From the NCBI RefSeq assembly GCF_001655055.1, contig NZ_LXEW01000024.1, positions 49,543 to 113,542 on the forward strand: 64,000 nt of DNA, given 5' to 3'. The notes beneath the pieces were generated by a model. It was not told the DNA's origin and did not search any database. It saw only the letters and a program-made list of their open reading frames with translations. The translations under genes were made by a program, and so were the position numbers. This document shows positions 43,564 through 53,538 of the stretch, one piece after another (the stretch's first letter is position 1; each line of letters starts with the position of its first letter). Origin of the DNA: Providencia heimbachae ATCC 35613 (GTDB lineage Bacteria; Pseudomonadota; Gammaproteobacteria; Enterobacterales; Enterobacteriaceae).

Positions 43564-44316
43564 TTAATTCTCTGTCGCTGATGCGACTTTACAGTTTGAA
43601 CCGCTACAACTGAATGTCAGTTTAGGTCGTCCACCATAGTCATTGATGTAGGTCAGAACCGGCGCTGCACCCATTGCACTCGCACTTCCTTTTATTGTGC
43701 TACTGCTTTTTGGTGAAACCATCACAGGTTCAAATTTACTGGTTGTTTCTCCACCCACTTTAGAGCTGGCATCCACGATAGTGACAAAATAAGCCGTTGG
43801 GTTATTCACCTCATACGCATCACCTTTACGCGTTAAGGTTATTTGCTCTTGCCATGGATTAGACAGTTCTGTGCGCGTTGCATACAACGCTTTTGGTCGA
43901 TAAAACAACTTAATACGTGTTTGTAGCGCAATCTGTAGAACGTTGGGTTCAGTACTGCGTGGTGGAATCTCACGTAAGTTAAAATAGAAAACACTTTCCC
44001 TATCCTGTGGTAATTTAGTGACATCAGGAAGTGATTGGATTTTCACTTGGCTACTTTCACTCGGCTCAACACGTTGTACTGGCGGTAATACCGCGAGCGG
44101 GCTTTCAATTTTATTGCCGCTAACATCTTCAATCCAACCTTGTGCTAAGTATGGTAATTCTTTGTTTTCATTCTTAATATTTAGGCTAATTGTTTTTTCA
44201 TCACCATTAAAAATGACGCGAGTCCTATCTAAAGCGATTGCCGCCAACGCTTGGCTGCATAACACGGTTGATAACGTGACTGTTGTTGTAAAAAGCACAA
44301 TTTTTTTCATATTCAT
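43564..44316 (-). CDS. mrpD: Periplasmic fimbrial chaperone (PapD type)
   Basis: A 250-residue PapD-like chaperone. After a signal peptide (KKIVLFTTTVTLSTVLCSQALA) come two immunoglobulin-like domains: ALDRTRVIFNGDEKTISLNIKN, then the G1-strand/hinge segments REIPPRS and ALQTRIKLFYRP. It binds fimbrial subunits in the periplasm and hands them to the usher. The ATG at 44316 is chosen; a TTG at 44325 and an ATG at 44310 are alternatives, and no start has a strong ribosome site. The gene follows the usher. Confidence 0.9.
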   Translation of the reverse strand: MNMKKIVLFTTTVTLSTVLCSQALAAIALDRTRVIFNGDEKTISLNIKNENKELPYLAQGWIEDVSGNKIESPLAVLPPVQRVEPSESSQVKIQSLPDVTKLPQDRESVFYFNLREIPPRSTEPNVLQIALQTRIKLFYRPKALYATRTELSNPWQEQITLTRKGDAYEVNNPTAYFVTIVDASSKVGGETTSKFEPVMVSPKSSSTIKGSASAMGAAPVLTYINDYGGRPKLTFSCSGSNCKVASATEN

Positions 44317-44330
44317 AAGTACCAATTATT

Positions 44331-47021
44331 TTAAAAATCTAATAACTCGGATAATTCAGTATTAACCGCATCATGTTTAATATCTGGTGGCTTCAACAAC
44401 CAACGTTGGCTTGGTGAAACACCTTGTTGAATCGGCGCTGGTTGACTAACCTGAACAGGCTGGTTCACCGCTGGCACATTTGACACACTTGGATTCATTG
44501 AACATGGAAGTAATAACGAATTAAATTCGACGCTTTCAATATTCTCTGGAATTTGGATCTTGCACTGAGCGCTTCCATTCCAGTGAACCTCTAGCACTTC
44601 ATTAGGTTTTATACCGGAGATATACACAGAACCATTATCAGTAACGATCCCTAGTTCTCTGTTTTTATCGCTTCTCACGGTTGCGCCAAACGGAGGATAA
44701 CTGCCATCAGCCAATGCCAACCTAACCATCGTTTTCAGTCCAGAAAGCACTTCAAATTCACGGTAAGCAATTGCGCCTTCGGTTAAGGTAATCTGCTGTG
44801 TTGAACGCATTGCTTCTATGGTATCGGGTAATTTATTAACATCGATTGATGCACTTGTACGGTAATAATCACTGATATCCGCAACCACCGCTTTACCAAA
44901 TCGGTTTGTGTGTGTATTTGCACCAAAACCTTTCACTGGAACACCAGCTGCACCATCTGTGTCGACCATAATTCGGCTTCCACCCGGTGTATTAATTCGG
45001 TGTAATGCCACACCATGACCTGTTGCTGTTGCGCCGCCTTGTAAAGATAATGCCGCTGAAGCGGTATCCCCATTGATATAGCTAGTACTCGCAGTCACCG
45101 TTGCCATATCGGCAAAACGGGAGTAATACCCATCAACGGTTCCTCGTCCTCGGGTGCTTAAGCCCGTACCCACTCGGTATGTGCTTTGCTCATCAATACG
45201 GTCATAGTAGTTAACGTTATGTGAGTTACCATTTTTCGTCACCATGTTGTTGTAGCTGACGGTTGCTGCATCTGCCCATGGCATTGAAAGGTTCATGTAC
45301 ACGCCGTCATCATTTTTACTGTTTTCAAATTTGTTACGAAACGCCGTCAAACTGATATTGATATTTTTAAAACGCCCAAGATCGAAATATTTCGCAATCG
45401 AAACGTTATAGCGCTTTGTTGCCGGTTTATTCCAATAGGTTTCGTGGCTATAGTTCAGATAACTGGTTAGATCGACACTGCTAAAATGTTTATTAAACGT
45501 GATGGTATACAGCTCTTTACTGTTATCTAATGCGGACTCTCTATAACGACGGTCGAGATATTGGTTCATACTCATAAAGTCACGTTCAGAGAAGCGATAA
45601 CCGGCGAAAGTGACTTGGCTATCATAATCTTCAAAACGTTTTGAATAACTTAAGCGGTATGAGCCGCCCGTATAAATTTTGTCATCACCGCGTAATTTGG
45701 CTCGAGACTCGGTCACATCGAATGAAATAGCACCAAAAGCAAGTAAGTCTCGACCAACACCCACGGATAATGCGTTATAGTCACCAGCGCCTAATGCCCC
45801 ACCAAACAATGACCAACCGTTAGAGATACCCCACGTAAATTCACCAAGCACAAATCCTTGTCCTTCAGTATGGTGCTCCATATTGCTTGGACGTCCACCC
45901 GCCAGCTTAAATAACACCGTTCCAGGACGTGTCAAATAGGGAATGGATGCTGTATTCATTTGGAACTCTTGGACTGAGCCGTCTTGTTCTTCAACGCGGA
46001 CATCTAACTTACCGCTTACTGCATCGCTTAAATCTTGGATACGGAAAGGTCCCGGCGCGACCTGAGTTTCATAGATAACTCGGCCTTGCTGAGTAATGGT
46101 CACTTTTGCATTTGTTCTTGCCACACCAGTGACTTCTGGTGCATATCCGCGAAGGTTTGGCGGCAGCATTCTGTCATCAGAGGCTAAACTTGCGCCTAAA
46201 TAACGGAATGAATCAAAAATACCAGAACGCAAATATTGCTCACCCATCGTTAGTTTTGCATTTAATTCTTTTACTGCACGATAGGCGTAGTATTGGCTCC
46301 AATCCCAATTACGATCTGTCGCTTGGCCATTAATACGATTATAACTTGCTTGCCAATCGGCACGAAAACGCCATGCGCCTAAGTTAAAGCCTGTGACACC
46401 ATTACCCGTAATACTTTGAGAGTTTGCAGAGTCTGCCGGGCGAGTCACATTAGCATTCAAGTTATAGTCAAAGAATACAGCCGGAACCCCTTCATCCCAA
46501 CGAGAAGGTGGATCCCAATTAGTAGAGGTATATTCTATGTAAGCCTGCGGAATAGTAATGGCGATAGTTTCTTTAGGAAGCGAGCCACTTACTGTTATCC
46601 CTGGAATCGAATCAATATTTAAACATTGCCCATTATGGGTATATTGAACTTTTTTCTGCCATTCACTGCGTAATGAAATATGCTCGACTAACTCGGGGGT
46701 TAGACAAGGCACCGTTATACTGTCATCACCATCAACAGCCATATATTCAATGTCATAAATCGTTGAAAGTGCTTGGCTATTTAATGTTATTTTAAATGGA
46801 TATACACCTGGCATGACATAGCCAGCGCGTGAGAATTCACTTAAAGAAATATTTTCCCTATCCTGTAGGTCTAAAATATCAGTATTAAACTCTATATCTT
46901 GGTTTGCGTTCGCGACATGAATATGCGCAATCGCAATGAGCACCATAGCGGCAACAGGCGTTAGAAAATAACTGACTGAGTTAGGAAATACTTTATTTTT
47001 ACTTTTAGATAACAGAGCCAT
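44331..47021 (-). CDS. mrpC: Fimbrial outer-membrane usher (FimD type)
   Basis: An 896-residue usher. It has a signal sequence, an N-terminal subunit-binding domain (DIEFNTDILDLQDRENISLSEFSRAGYVMPGVY), a large beta-barrel with plug, and C-terminal domains with two cysteines near residues 820-850. The ending is rich in Pro, Gln and Val. Length is usual for the family. It secretes and assembles subunits delivered by the chaperone. AAGGGA precedes the ATG. Confidence 0.93.
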   Translation of the reverse strand: MALLSKSKNKVFPNSVSYFLTPVAAMVLIAIAHIHVANANQDIEFNTDILDLQDRENISLSEFSRAGYVMPGVYPFKITLNSQALSTIYDIEYMAVDGDDSITVPCLTPELVEHISLRSEWQKKVQYTHNGQCLNIDSIPGITVSGSLPKETIAITIPQAYIEYTSTNWDPPSRWDEGVPAVFFDYNLNANVTRPADSANSQSITGNGVTGFNLGAWRFRADWQASYNRINGQATDRNWDWSQYYAYRAVKELNAKLTMGEQYLRSGIFDSFRYLGASLASDDRMLPPNLRGYAPEVTGVARTNAKVTITQQGRVIYETQVAPGPFRIQDLSDAVSGKLDVRVEEQDGSVQEFQMNTASIPYLTRPGTVLFKLAGGRPSNMEHHTEGQGFVLGEFTWGISNGWSLFGGALGAGDYNALSVGVGRDLLAFGAISFDVTESRAKLRGDDKIYTGGSYRLSYSKRFEDYDSQVTFAGYRFSERDFMSMNQYLDRRYRESALDNSKELYTITFNKHFSSVDLTSYLNYSHETYWNKPATKRYNVSIAKYFDLGRFKNINISLTAFRNKFENSKNDDGVYMNLSMPWADAATVSYNNMVTKNGNSHNVNYYDRIDEQSTYRVGTGLSTRGRGTVDGYYSRFADMATVTASTSYINGDTASAALSLQGGATATGHGVALHRINTPGGSRIMVDTDGAAGVPVKGFGANTHTNRFGKAVVADISDYYRTSASIDVNKLPDTIEAMRSTQQITLTEGAIAYREFEVLSGLKTMVRLALADGSYPPFGATVRSDKNRELGIVTDNGSVYISGIKPNEVLEVHWNGSAQCKIQIPENIESVEFNSLLLPCSMNPSVSNVPAVNQPVQVSQPAPIQQGVSPSQRWLLKPPDIKHDAVNTELSELLDF

Positions 47022-47041
47022 AATAGTCCCTTAGCGATAAC

Positions 47042-47593
47042 TCAGTAGTAATCCATTTTAAAACGGATAGTTGCCTGATAATTCCCTGATTTTAAATGCT
47101 TATTATTTGCAACTACACGTACCCCATAATTAAGGGTTGTTTCCCCAGGCTTAATTGCTAAATCAGCCATTGGTTTTCCGGGTATTGCCGTATTTCCATC
47201 AGAGTCAGTAATTTTCATCGATAACCCGTTTGCATGACCAAATACATCAAAATTACGGCCATCAGTAGGACCATCAAATGTTATTCTGAAAGATTGCCAG
47301 TTAGGTTTTCCAGGCATTATTGGTGTTAGAACACAGTTGATAAGACGTATAGAGAAATGGCTTATTGGGCTTTCTCTATCCTGTATTATTTGGCTAACGG
47401 GTACAGTTGTTATGCTAACTGACTGGTCACGGCTACCTGCATCAATCGCACACGGGGCTTCAATAATTGAGCCATCTAAACTCACATATCCGATAGGTAG
47501 TTCCTGTGCCCGGGACATTTGCCCTTGTGCGTTAGCAATCGGGATAAACACCATTCCTGAAAGCACCATGACAATTATGCCAAAGTGATTCAT
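47042..47593 (-). CDS. mrpB: Minor fimbrial subunit (MrpB-like)
   Basis: A 183-residue fimbrial subunit with a signal peptide (GIIVMVLSGMVFIPIANA). The mature part has the pilin cysteines (EAPCAID and LINCVL) and ends in ATIRFKMDYY. It lies between the major subunit and the usher genes, the position of mrpB, which may help anchor the fibre. It is separated from the major subunit gene by a strong hairpin. A GGAG site precedes the ATG. Confidence 0.85.
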   Translation of the reverse strand: MNHFGIIVMVLSGMVFIPIANAQGQMSRAQELPIGYVSLDGSIIEAPCAIDAGSRDQSVSITTVPVSQIIQDRESPISHFSIRLINCVLTPIMPGKPNWQSFRITFDGPTDGRNFDVFGHANGLSMKITDSDGNTAIPGKPMADLAIKPGETTLNYGVRVVANNKHLKSGNYQATIRFKMDYY

Positions 47594-47630
47594 AGCTACT
47601 CCATTTCAATTTAATAACGAATCTCAACGC

Positions 47631-47667
47631 ATTAAAATTAAGCCCATACATCCCTGTATGGGCTAAA
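47631..47667 (-). terminator. Attenuator-type hairpin between mrpA- and mrpB-like genes
   Basis: On the minus strand, a perfect 10-bp stem (agcccataca / tgtatgggct, 4-base loop) followed by TTAATTTTAAT lies just after the major subunit stop codon. It probably ends most transcripts there, so the major subunit is made in large excess over the rest of the operon. Confidence 0.8.
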
Positions 47668-47671
47668 CCAA

Positions 47672-48193
47672 TTATTGGTAGGTCAAAGCAAATGTTGCGA
47701 CTGCATCAAACTTACCTGGAACCGCAGGGTTCGCTGCATCACCTTGCAAGTACGCTGCGAAACGCAGTGTGTTTGAACCAACCAGTAATGTTTGCTCAGC
47801 TGTTTTTTCACCCAGTTTGATTTGGTTTCCACCAACATCAGTAATAACAACAGCCGCATTTTTACCAACACCATTGATTGCTAATGAACCAGTTTTGATT
47901 GGGCTTGGAACACCAGTGAATGTTGTAGTGACTGTTTTTAACGTAGCGATATCACACTGCTCTAACTCAAGTTGGAATGGACGAGGAGTACTAGAACCAC
48001 CCGCGTTTAACAACGAAGTTGCAATTGATCCTAGTGGAACATTTTGTTTTTCTGAGCTTGGTGAAATTGAGCATGGTGCATCAATAATAGTTCCTTCAAA
48101 TGTAACTACACCACTACCTTGGTTTGCAGCAGCAGAACCTGCAGCGACAGCCAGACCAAAACCTAATACTAAAGCGAGTTTATTCAATTTCAT
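47672..48193 (-). CDS. mrpA: Major fimbrial subunit (MrpA-like)
   Basis: A 173-residue type 1-like pilin. The ATG at 48193 gives a clean signal peptide (KLNKLALVLGFGLAVAAGSAAA); the frame is open to 48226 but without one. The mature chain starts near NQGSGVVTFEGTIIDAPCSI and has the paired cysteines (APCSI, LEQCDI), the LGSI motif and the ending AVATFALTYQ. It is first in the operon and followed by an attenuator-type hairpin, as expected for the main structural subunit. Confidence 0.9.
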   Translation of the reverse strand: MKLNKLALVLGFGLAVAAGSAAANQGSGVVTFEGTIIDAPCSISPSSEKQNVPLGSIATSLLNAGGSSTPRPFQLELEQCDIATLKTVTTTFTGVPSPIKTGSLAINGVGKNAAVVITDVGGNQIKLGEKTAEQTLLVGSNTLRFAAYLQGDAANPAVPGKFDAVATFALTYQ

Positions 48194-49443
48194 TTTATAT
48201 ATTTCCATTAGATAAAAAGACGACACAAATTAAAATAACGAGTTATTATTAATCTGATTATTTTAATTTTTTCTTAAACTATATTTGGATAGTTGATTCA
48301 TTAAAATTGATACTGATAAATTTTATTAGGAACATTAAATCCCATAAATAAATCTAACAACTAAAAGGAGTACCAATGAGGGTCATTATTCTATTACATT
48401 AATCTTATGTCAAATAGCTTAAATAAAATGAAAATTAATGTCTAAGTTGGTGATATATATATATTAAGCAATTATCCACCATCTATAATTACTCTATAAT
48501 GGGATATATACACACCTAACCTTCAATTAAAATGCAGATTATTAAGCAAAAAAAAATAAAATATAAACAATCAACATTAATAAAGTATTTTACACTCGTT
48601 TTAGGTGTTTTTTTTAGAATAAAAAATCATTAACCTAGAACTTTTGATTGCGTCAATTTAATTAAACCATTGAATCATGCTGATAATTAATTTAATTAAT
48701 GAGATGAGTCTTAAAAATAAAAAATAAATCATTTCATAATGTTTCGTTATTAACTTACTGTTACATACATAATTTATTTTTATATTAAAATAACAAAATA
48801 CAATATAAAACAGATACAAAACAAAATATTACTCAAATAAAATCAATTAGATACATGAAATAAAAGTTAAACAAAAAATATTAATAAAAAAATATCAAAC
48901 AAAAAATCATTTTTATAAAATGATAAAAATAAGATTATCCTCCCCAAGATAAAACCGATTTAAATTACAAGGAAAATCAGAACAACTTAAATTCACAATA
49001 AAATTGTATAAAAAATATAAATTTATATTTCAAGTTACTTCAAATGGTAAAAAAATGTAATATTAAACATATAATATTGTCATGTTTTTATTTTAATTAT
49101 CCATACTAATTATTCATCGATGAAATATATTAACGCTATTTAAGGTAACGTTAATGCCATTTAGGCTCTATAACTAAAAATACAATTTATTTTCTCTCAA
49201 TGATTTAATGAAAAATTATCATTCTCATCCCCCCCCCTGACTTCATCATTTTAAATTTATTTCCATTAGCACTCTTCATCATTATCTTTAACTAACTCCG
49301 CTTATCATTAATTAAATTTCATAACACCAAATTAGTGTAAAGTTTCATTTTAATAATTTAATCATGCAAAAAATAACACCAAAATGAATTTCATAATGGT
49401 GCTAAATAAATGGTTTGATAAAAATGAAAGAAAAAATTTAAAG
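48194..49443. other. Long AT-rich region upstream of the fimbrial operon
   Basis: About 1250 bases without a convincing gene. It must hold the fimbrial promoter. I saw no clear pair of long inverted repeats like those of the invertible mrp promoter, and no mrpI-type recombinase gene. Also present are a C9 tract (49229-49237), an 8-codon frame with a good ribosome site (48376-48402), and the terminator of the pirin gene. Confidence 0.7.
49366..49401 (-). terminator. Terminator of the pirin gene
   Basis: On the minus strand, a stem of about 11-12 bp (caccattatgaa / ttcattttggtg, two mismatches) with a very short loop is followed by TTATTTTTT. It lies about 45 bases after the pirin stop codon. 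Confidence 0.72.
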
Positions 49444-50337
49444 TTAAGCCATTAATGGGGATGGAGTGGGTGGTCGCTCATCATTGATAACTCGGCCAAA
49501 TCGAGTGCCACCGCTGTTCCAATCATCAACAGCAGCAATAATCTCTGCTTTTGTACGTCCTACAAAATTCCACCACATCAACACAGGCTCATTTAAAGGC
49601 TCACCACCTAAGAGTAAAATATGGCTTCCAGCAGGAAGCTGAATTGATACTTCAGTACCATTATTACCTAGGTAAATAAGTTCATTTTCATTATAAGTTT
49701 GACCTTCAATGATACCCTTCCCCTTAATGATAAAAATACCATACTCAAAATCAGGGCGTAAAACTAAAGCCTGCGTTGATAGACTATGTGCAACGATATC
49801 CAAACCAAGTAAAGGGGAAAAAGACAAGGTTGGCGCTTTATAAGAAAGATATTCACCGACTAATAGGTGAAAATTAGCGCCCTCTTCCGACCAATGAGGT
49901 AAAACAGGGTAATGGTCAAAGCGAGGGAGAGTCTCTTTAACCACTTCCGGCAATGCAATCCATAACTGAACGGCATGCAATTTATGACTTTCACCATGAG
50001 TATCTTCTGAATGACTAATTCCATGACCCGCTGTCATTAAATTAACTTGTCCAGGGCGAATAACTTGCTCAAAACCTAAGCTATCACGGTGAAGAACTTC
50101 ACCTTCAATCATCCAAGTGAAAGTCTGTAATCCGGTATGAGGATGCGGTGAAACGCGCATTCCTTCTGAATCACCGTTAAAAACTGTCGGACCTGCATGA
50201 TCGAGAAAACACCAAGCACCAATAAGACGCCGTTCTTTAGTGGGTAAAACTCGAGCGACAGGGATACCACCAACATCTTTAAGTCGTGCTTTTATTATCT
50301 GTAAACCCGACTTGTCATTATGATTATGAATGCGCAT
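49444..50337 (-). CDS. Pirin-family protein
   Basis: A 297-residue bicupin of the pirin family. The N-terminal cupin has the metal-site histidines in SPHPHTGLQTFTWMIEGE and TAGHGISHSE; the C-terminal cupin is the pirin_C type (VLMWWNFVGRTKAEI). Bacterial pirins include quercetin dioxygenases (YhhW) and regulators of pyruvate metabolism. The ATG at 50337 has a GAGG site; the TTG at 50361 does not. The GNAT gene upstream ends about 45 bases before it and could be co-transcribed. Confidence 0.9.
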   Translation of the reverse strand: MRIHNHNDKSGLQIIKARLKDVGGIPVARVLPTKERRLIGAWCFLDHAGPTVFNGDSEGMRVSPHPHTGLQTFTWMIEGEVLHRDSLGFEQVIRPGQVNLMTAGHGISHSEDTHGESHKLHAVQLWIALPEVVKETLPRFDHYPVLPHWSEEGANFHLLVGEYLSYKAPTLSFSPLLGLDIVAHSLSTQALVLRPDFEYGIFIIKGKGIIEGQTYNENELIYLGNNGTEVSIQLPAGSHILLLGGEPLNEPVLMWWNFVGRTKAEIIAAVDDWNSGGTRFGRVINDERPPTPSPLMA

Positions 50338-50382
50338 TTCTACCTCATGTTCATGGCTCAAATCTTCATGTATCGATGAATA

Positions 50383-50661
50383 TCAATGGCGAATATCATT
50401 ATATTCTGGTGTTCTATCAAAGATAGCTTTGGCAAATGGGCATAGCGGGATAATTTTACGCCCTTCAACACGCATCCGCCCCACTACCTTAGCAACTAAT
50501 TGTTTCGCAATCCCTTGCCCTTTCAAACTTTCATCGACAACAGTGTGATCAATAATCGTCAGCTCATCACCGGTATAGACAAAGGTAATCTCCGCAAGAC
50601 GAGTTTGCTTGTCATCGGATAAAACAAAAAAACTATTATGGTCAGATTGAATGTTATGCAT
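50383..50661 (-). CDS. Small GNAT-type N-acetyltransferase (YjdJ type)
   Basis: A 92-residue protein of the short GNAT family (PF14542-like). It has the acetyl-CoA segment [20 protein letters not shown] and the ending [16 protein letters not shown]. The ATG at 50661 is preferred because of its GAGAGGA site and the match to the family start; the frame runs on to 50724. The substrate is unknown. It is upstream of the pirin gene on the same strand. Confidence 0.87.
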   Translation of the reverse strand: MHNIQSDHNSFFVLSDDKQTRLAEITFVYTGDELTIIDHTVVDESLKGQGIAKQLVAKVVGRMRVEGRKIIPLCPFAKAIFDRTPEYNDIRH

Positions 50662-51342
50662 AAGATCCTCTCTCTCGTTAGTCACTCTTAGATTTAGCCT
50701 AAGTGAGTTACTGCTAAAAGACAATCATCCGCTTTCGTTGGTGTGATTCAAATATTTTGACATTATTTATTCCACATGCAGTGATTGCTTTATATACATT
50801 AAAAATCACAATCATTAGAAAATGATTATTCCTATAGAAGTTAAAGTTATATTGAAAATACTATTAATTATATTTAAATTTCTCAATAAATTATTAACCT
50901 GAAATATCAAAGCAATCATTTTTAGATATGATATGAAATAAAAACCCTAAATAAGAGTGGGTGCACTATTTAAAACTAGATTATCAAATTAAAATAAAAC
51001 TAAAAAAAAAGCCAAAAAACATTTGTTAATATGTGCGAATTAAATTTAATTCAATTCAGTTTATCTTAATTTAATGTTATATTTTATTTAATAAATTAGT
51101 ATTAATTATTATAGGAATCATTATAACTAGCTGATTTAGAAGAAGAATAAAAACAACCCACAATAACTAAAGTTAATTATTACCAAGTAAACTATTAACT
51201 TTAGTTATTATCAAGAAATAAAGACTTGTCTATTGGAAATATTAAATAGTATATAGAGAGCACATTGTTATTATTACTCATTGAAATCATAATATATTAA
51301 AAATCAAAGTGAATTATCAAAATAACCCATGAGGATATTAAA
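50662..51342. promoter_or_regulatory. Leader region of the glg operon
   Basis: 681 bases without a gene, very AT-rich, between the divergent GNAT gene and glgB. It contains a perfect 16-bp inverted repeat at 51162-51209. No clear CRP site was seen. The glgBXCAP promoter should lie here. Confidence 0.6.
51162..51209. repeat. Perfect 16-bp inverted repeat before glgB
   Basis: The arms are 51162-51177 (aataactaaagttaat) and 51194-51209 (attaactttagttatt), with a 16-base loop. It would make a stable hairpin in RNA of either strand, about 130 bases before the glgB start. No T-run follows on the plus strand. Confidence 0.75.
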
Positions 51343-53538
51343 TTGTCAAAAATAAATAAAGAAGTTATTGAATTAATAACTTCAGGTTATTTTAATGACC
51401 CTTTTTCAGTATTAGGAATACATAAAACTAATAATGAATATTCACTTCGTGCATTTTATCCGAATGCACTCGAAATTTATGTATTAGATAAAAAATCATC
51501 TGAGATCTTAGTAAAATTAGAACAAATCAAACAAAGTGGTTTCTTCATTGGTTCTTTGGCTGCCTATCCAGAGAATGGCTATAAACTCAAGATCAACTGG
51601 GGAGAGGCACAGCAAATTATTGAAGACCCTTATCGGTTTGGCACTCTAATACATGACCTCGATGGCTGGTTACTCGCAGAAGGCAAACATTTACGCCCTT
51701 ACGAGTGTCTTGGTGCGCATCCAGCTTGTCTTGATCATGTTCATGGTATCGTTTTTACCCTTTGGGCGCCTAATGCACGAAGGGTATCTGTTATTGGCGA
51801 TTTTAACTGTTGGGATGGACGTCGCCATCCGATGCGCTTACGTAAAGAGATCGGCATTTGGGAGTTATTTATCCCTGATATACAGGTTAATCAGCTATAT
51901 AAATATGAACTTATCGACCATAAAGGCCACTTACGTTTAAAAACTGATCCCTATGCGTTTAAAAATAGCTTATTTCCGCATGCTGCCTCGGTAATTTCAC
52001 CATTACCCTTATGTAAACCATCTGTAGAAAAAGAAACTCAAACAAATCAAGCTGTCGTGCCCATCTCTATTTATGAAGTACATTTAGGATCATGGCGACG
52101 ACATGCTCATGATAATAGCTGGTTAAGCTATCGAGAACTTGCTGAGCAATTAATTCCGTATGTAAAAGAAATGGGCTTTACTCACATTGAATTAATGCCA
52201 ATTAGCGAGTACCCCTTTGATGGTTCTTGGGGTTATCAACCCGTTGGTTTATATGCACCAACATCGCGTTTTGGCAGTGTCGAAGATTTTATCTATTTCA
52301 TTGATACTGCACATAAAAATGACATAAAGGTACTACTAGATTGGGTACCTGCGCATTTTCCGAGTGATGAATGTGGCCTCGCCGAATTTGATGGGACAGC
52401 ACTCTATGAATACGCTGATCCACGGGAAGGTTTTCATCAAAACTGGAATACCTTGATTTATAACTATAACCGCTACGAAGTTGCGAATTTCCTTGCGGGT
52501 AATGCCCTATACTGGTTAGAGCGTTTTGGTATTGATGGGTTAAGGGTTGATGCTGTTAGCTCAATGATTTATCGAGATTATAGCCGTGAAGACGGTGCTT
52601 GGATCCCAAATAAATTCGGTGGAAAAGATAACCTCGAAGCCATTGAATTTTTGCGTTATACCAACAATGTTATCAAAAAAAATTGCCCTAATGCCATCGT
52701 TATTGCCGAGGAGTCAACTGACTACCCTAAAGTCACTCACCCGCCAGAAAATAGCGGATTAGGCTTTGATTTCAAATGGGATTTAGGCTGGATGCACGAT
52801 ACCTTAAAGTACATGGCTTTAGATCCTATTTATCGACAGTATCATCATAATCAAATGACTTTTGGCATGCTCTATGCGCACAGCGAACAGTATATTTTAC
52901 CGCTTTCTCACGATGAAGTTGTCCATGGTAAAGGCTCTTTGTTGGCCAAAATGTCCGGTGATCATTGGCAAAAATTCGCAAACTTACGAGCTTATTATGG
53001 CTTTATGTGGGGACACCCGGGTAAAAAATTACTGTTTATGGGCAATGAATTTGCTCAAGGACGTGAATGGAACCATGATATCAGCCTCGATTGGCACTTA
53101 TTAGATCCTATCCATAATGGTTGGCACAATGGCGTACAAAAGCTTGTTCGCGATTTAAACCATTGCTACCAGCAAAATAGCGCTTTATATCAACTCGACT
53201 ATTCCCCTGAAGGCTTCGAATGGCTCGTTGTTGATGATCATAAAAATTCAGTGTTTGCTTTTGCTCGTCGAGATGAACAAGGCAATGAAATCATCGTTAT
53301 TGCTAATTTCACTCCCGTTATTCGTGAAAACTATCGCATTGGACTTCATAGAGAAGGAAAGTATTCAGAGATCATTAATACCGATTCTGAATATTACCGT
53401 GGCAGTAATGCTGGCAATATGGGCGCGATTAAAACTGAACCGGTTGCTTGCCACCATAAGCCCCACTCTCTTTGTTTAATTCTGCCTCCTTTAACAACTT
53501 TATATTTAAAAAGGGAGACAAACAGTGCAAAAAATTGA
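51343..53538 (+). CDS. glgB: 1,4-alpha-glucan branching enzyme
   Basis: A 731-residue GH13 branching enzyme close to E. coli GlgB (728). It has the N-terminal carbohydrate-binding domains, then the barrel with the nucleophile Asp403 ([10 protein letters not shown]) and acid Glu456 (IAEEST), and the alpha-amylase C-terminal domain. It makes the alpha-1,6 branches of glycogen. The start is TTG, with GAGGA seven bases before it; no ATG fits better. It is the first gene of glgBXCAP and overlaps glgX by 14 bases. Confidence 0.95.
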   Translation: MSKINKEVIELITSGYFNDPFSVLGIHKTNNEYSLRAFYPNALEIYVLDKKSSEILVKLEQIKQSGFFIGSLAAYPENGYKLKINWGEAQQIIEDPYRFGTLIHDLDGWLLAEGKHLRPYECLGAHPACLDHVHGIVFTLWAPNARRVSVIGDFNCWDGRRHPMRLRKEIGIWELFIPDIQVNQLYKYELIDHKGHLRLKTDPYAFKNSLFPHAASVISPLPLCKPSVEKETQTNQAVVPISIYEVHLGSWRRHAHDNSWLSYRELAEQLIPYVKEMGFTHIELMPISEYPFDGSWGYQPVGLYAPTSRFGSVEDFIYFIDTAHKNDIKVLLDWVPAHFPSDECGLAEFDGTALYEYADPREGFHQNWNTLIYNYNRYEVANFLAGNALYWLERFGIDGLRVDAVSSMIYRDYSREDGAWIPNKFGGKDNLEAIEFLRYTNNVIKKNCPNAIVIAEESTDYPKVTHPPENSGLGFDFKWDLGWMHDTLKYMALDPIYRQYHHNQMTFGMLYAHSEQYILPLSHDEVVHGKGSLLAKMSGDHWQKFANLRAYYGFMWGHPGKKLLFMGNEFAQGREWNHDISLDWHLLDPIHNGWHNGVQKLVRDLNHCYQQNSALYQLDYSPEGFEWLVVDDHKNSVFAFARRDEQGNEIIVIANFTPVIRENYRIGLHREGKYSEIINTDSEYYRGSNAGNMGAIKTEPVACHHKPHSLCLILPPLTTLYLKRETNSAKN

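Noticed and set aside
48376..48402. Eight-codon frame with a strong ribosome site
   Set aside because: Not listed as a gene; such frames arise by chance in AT-rich DNA. Mentioned only as part of the fimbrial upstream region.
48194..49443. Invertible promoter element like that of Proteus mrp
   Set aside because: No matching pair of long inverted repeats was found by eye and no recombinase gene is in the window.
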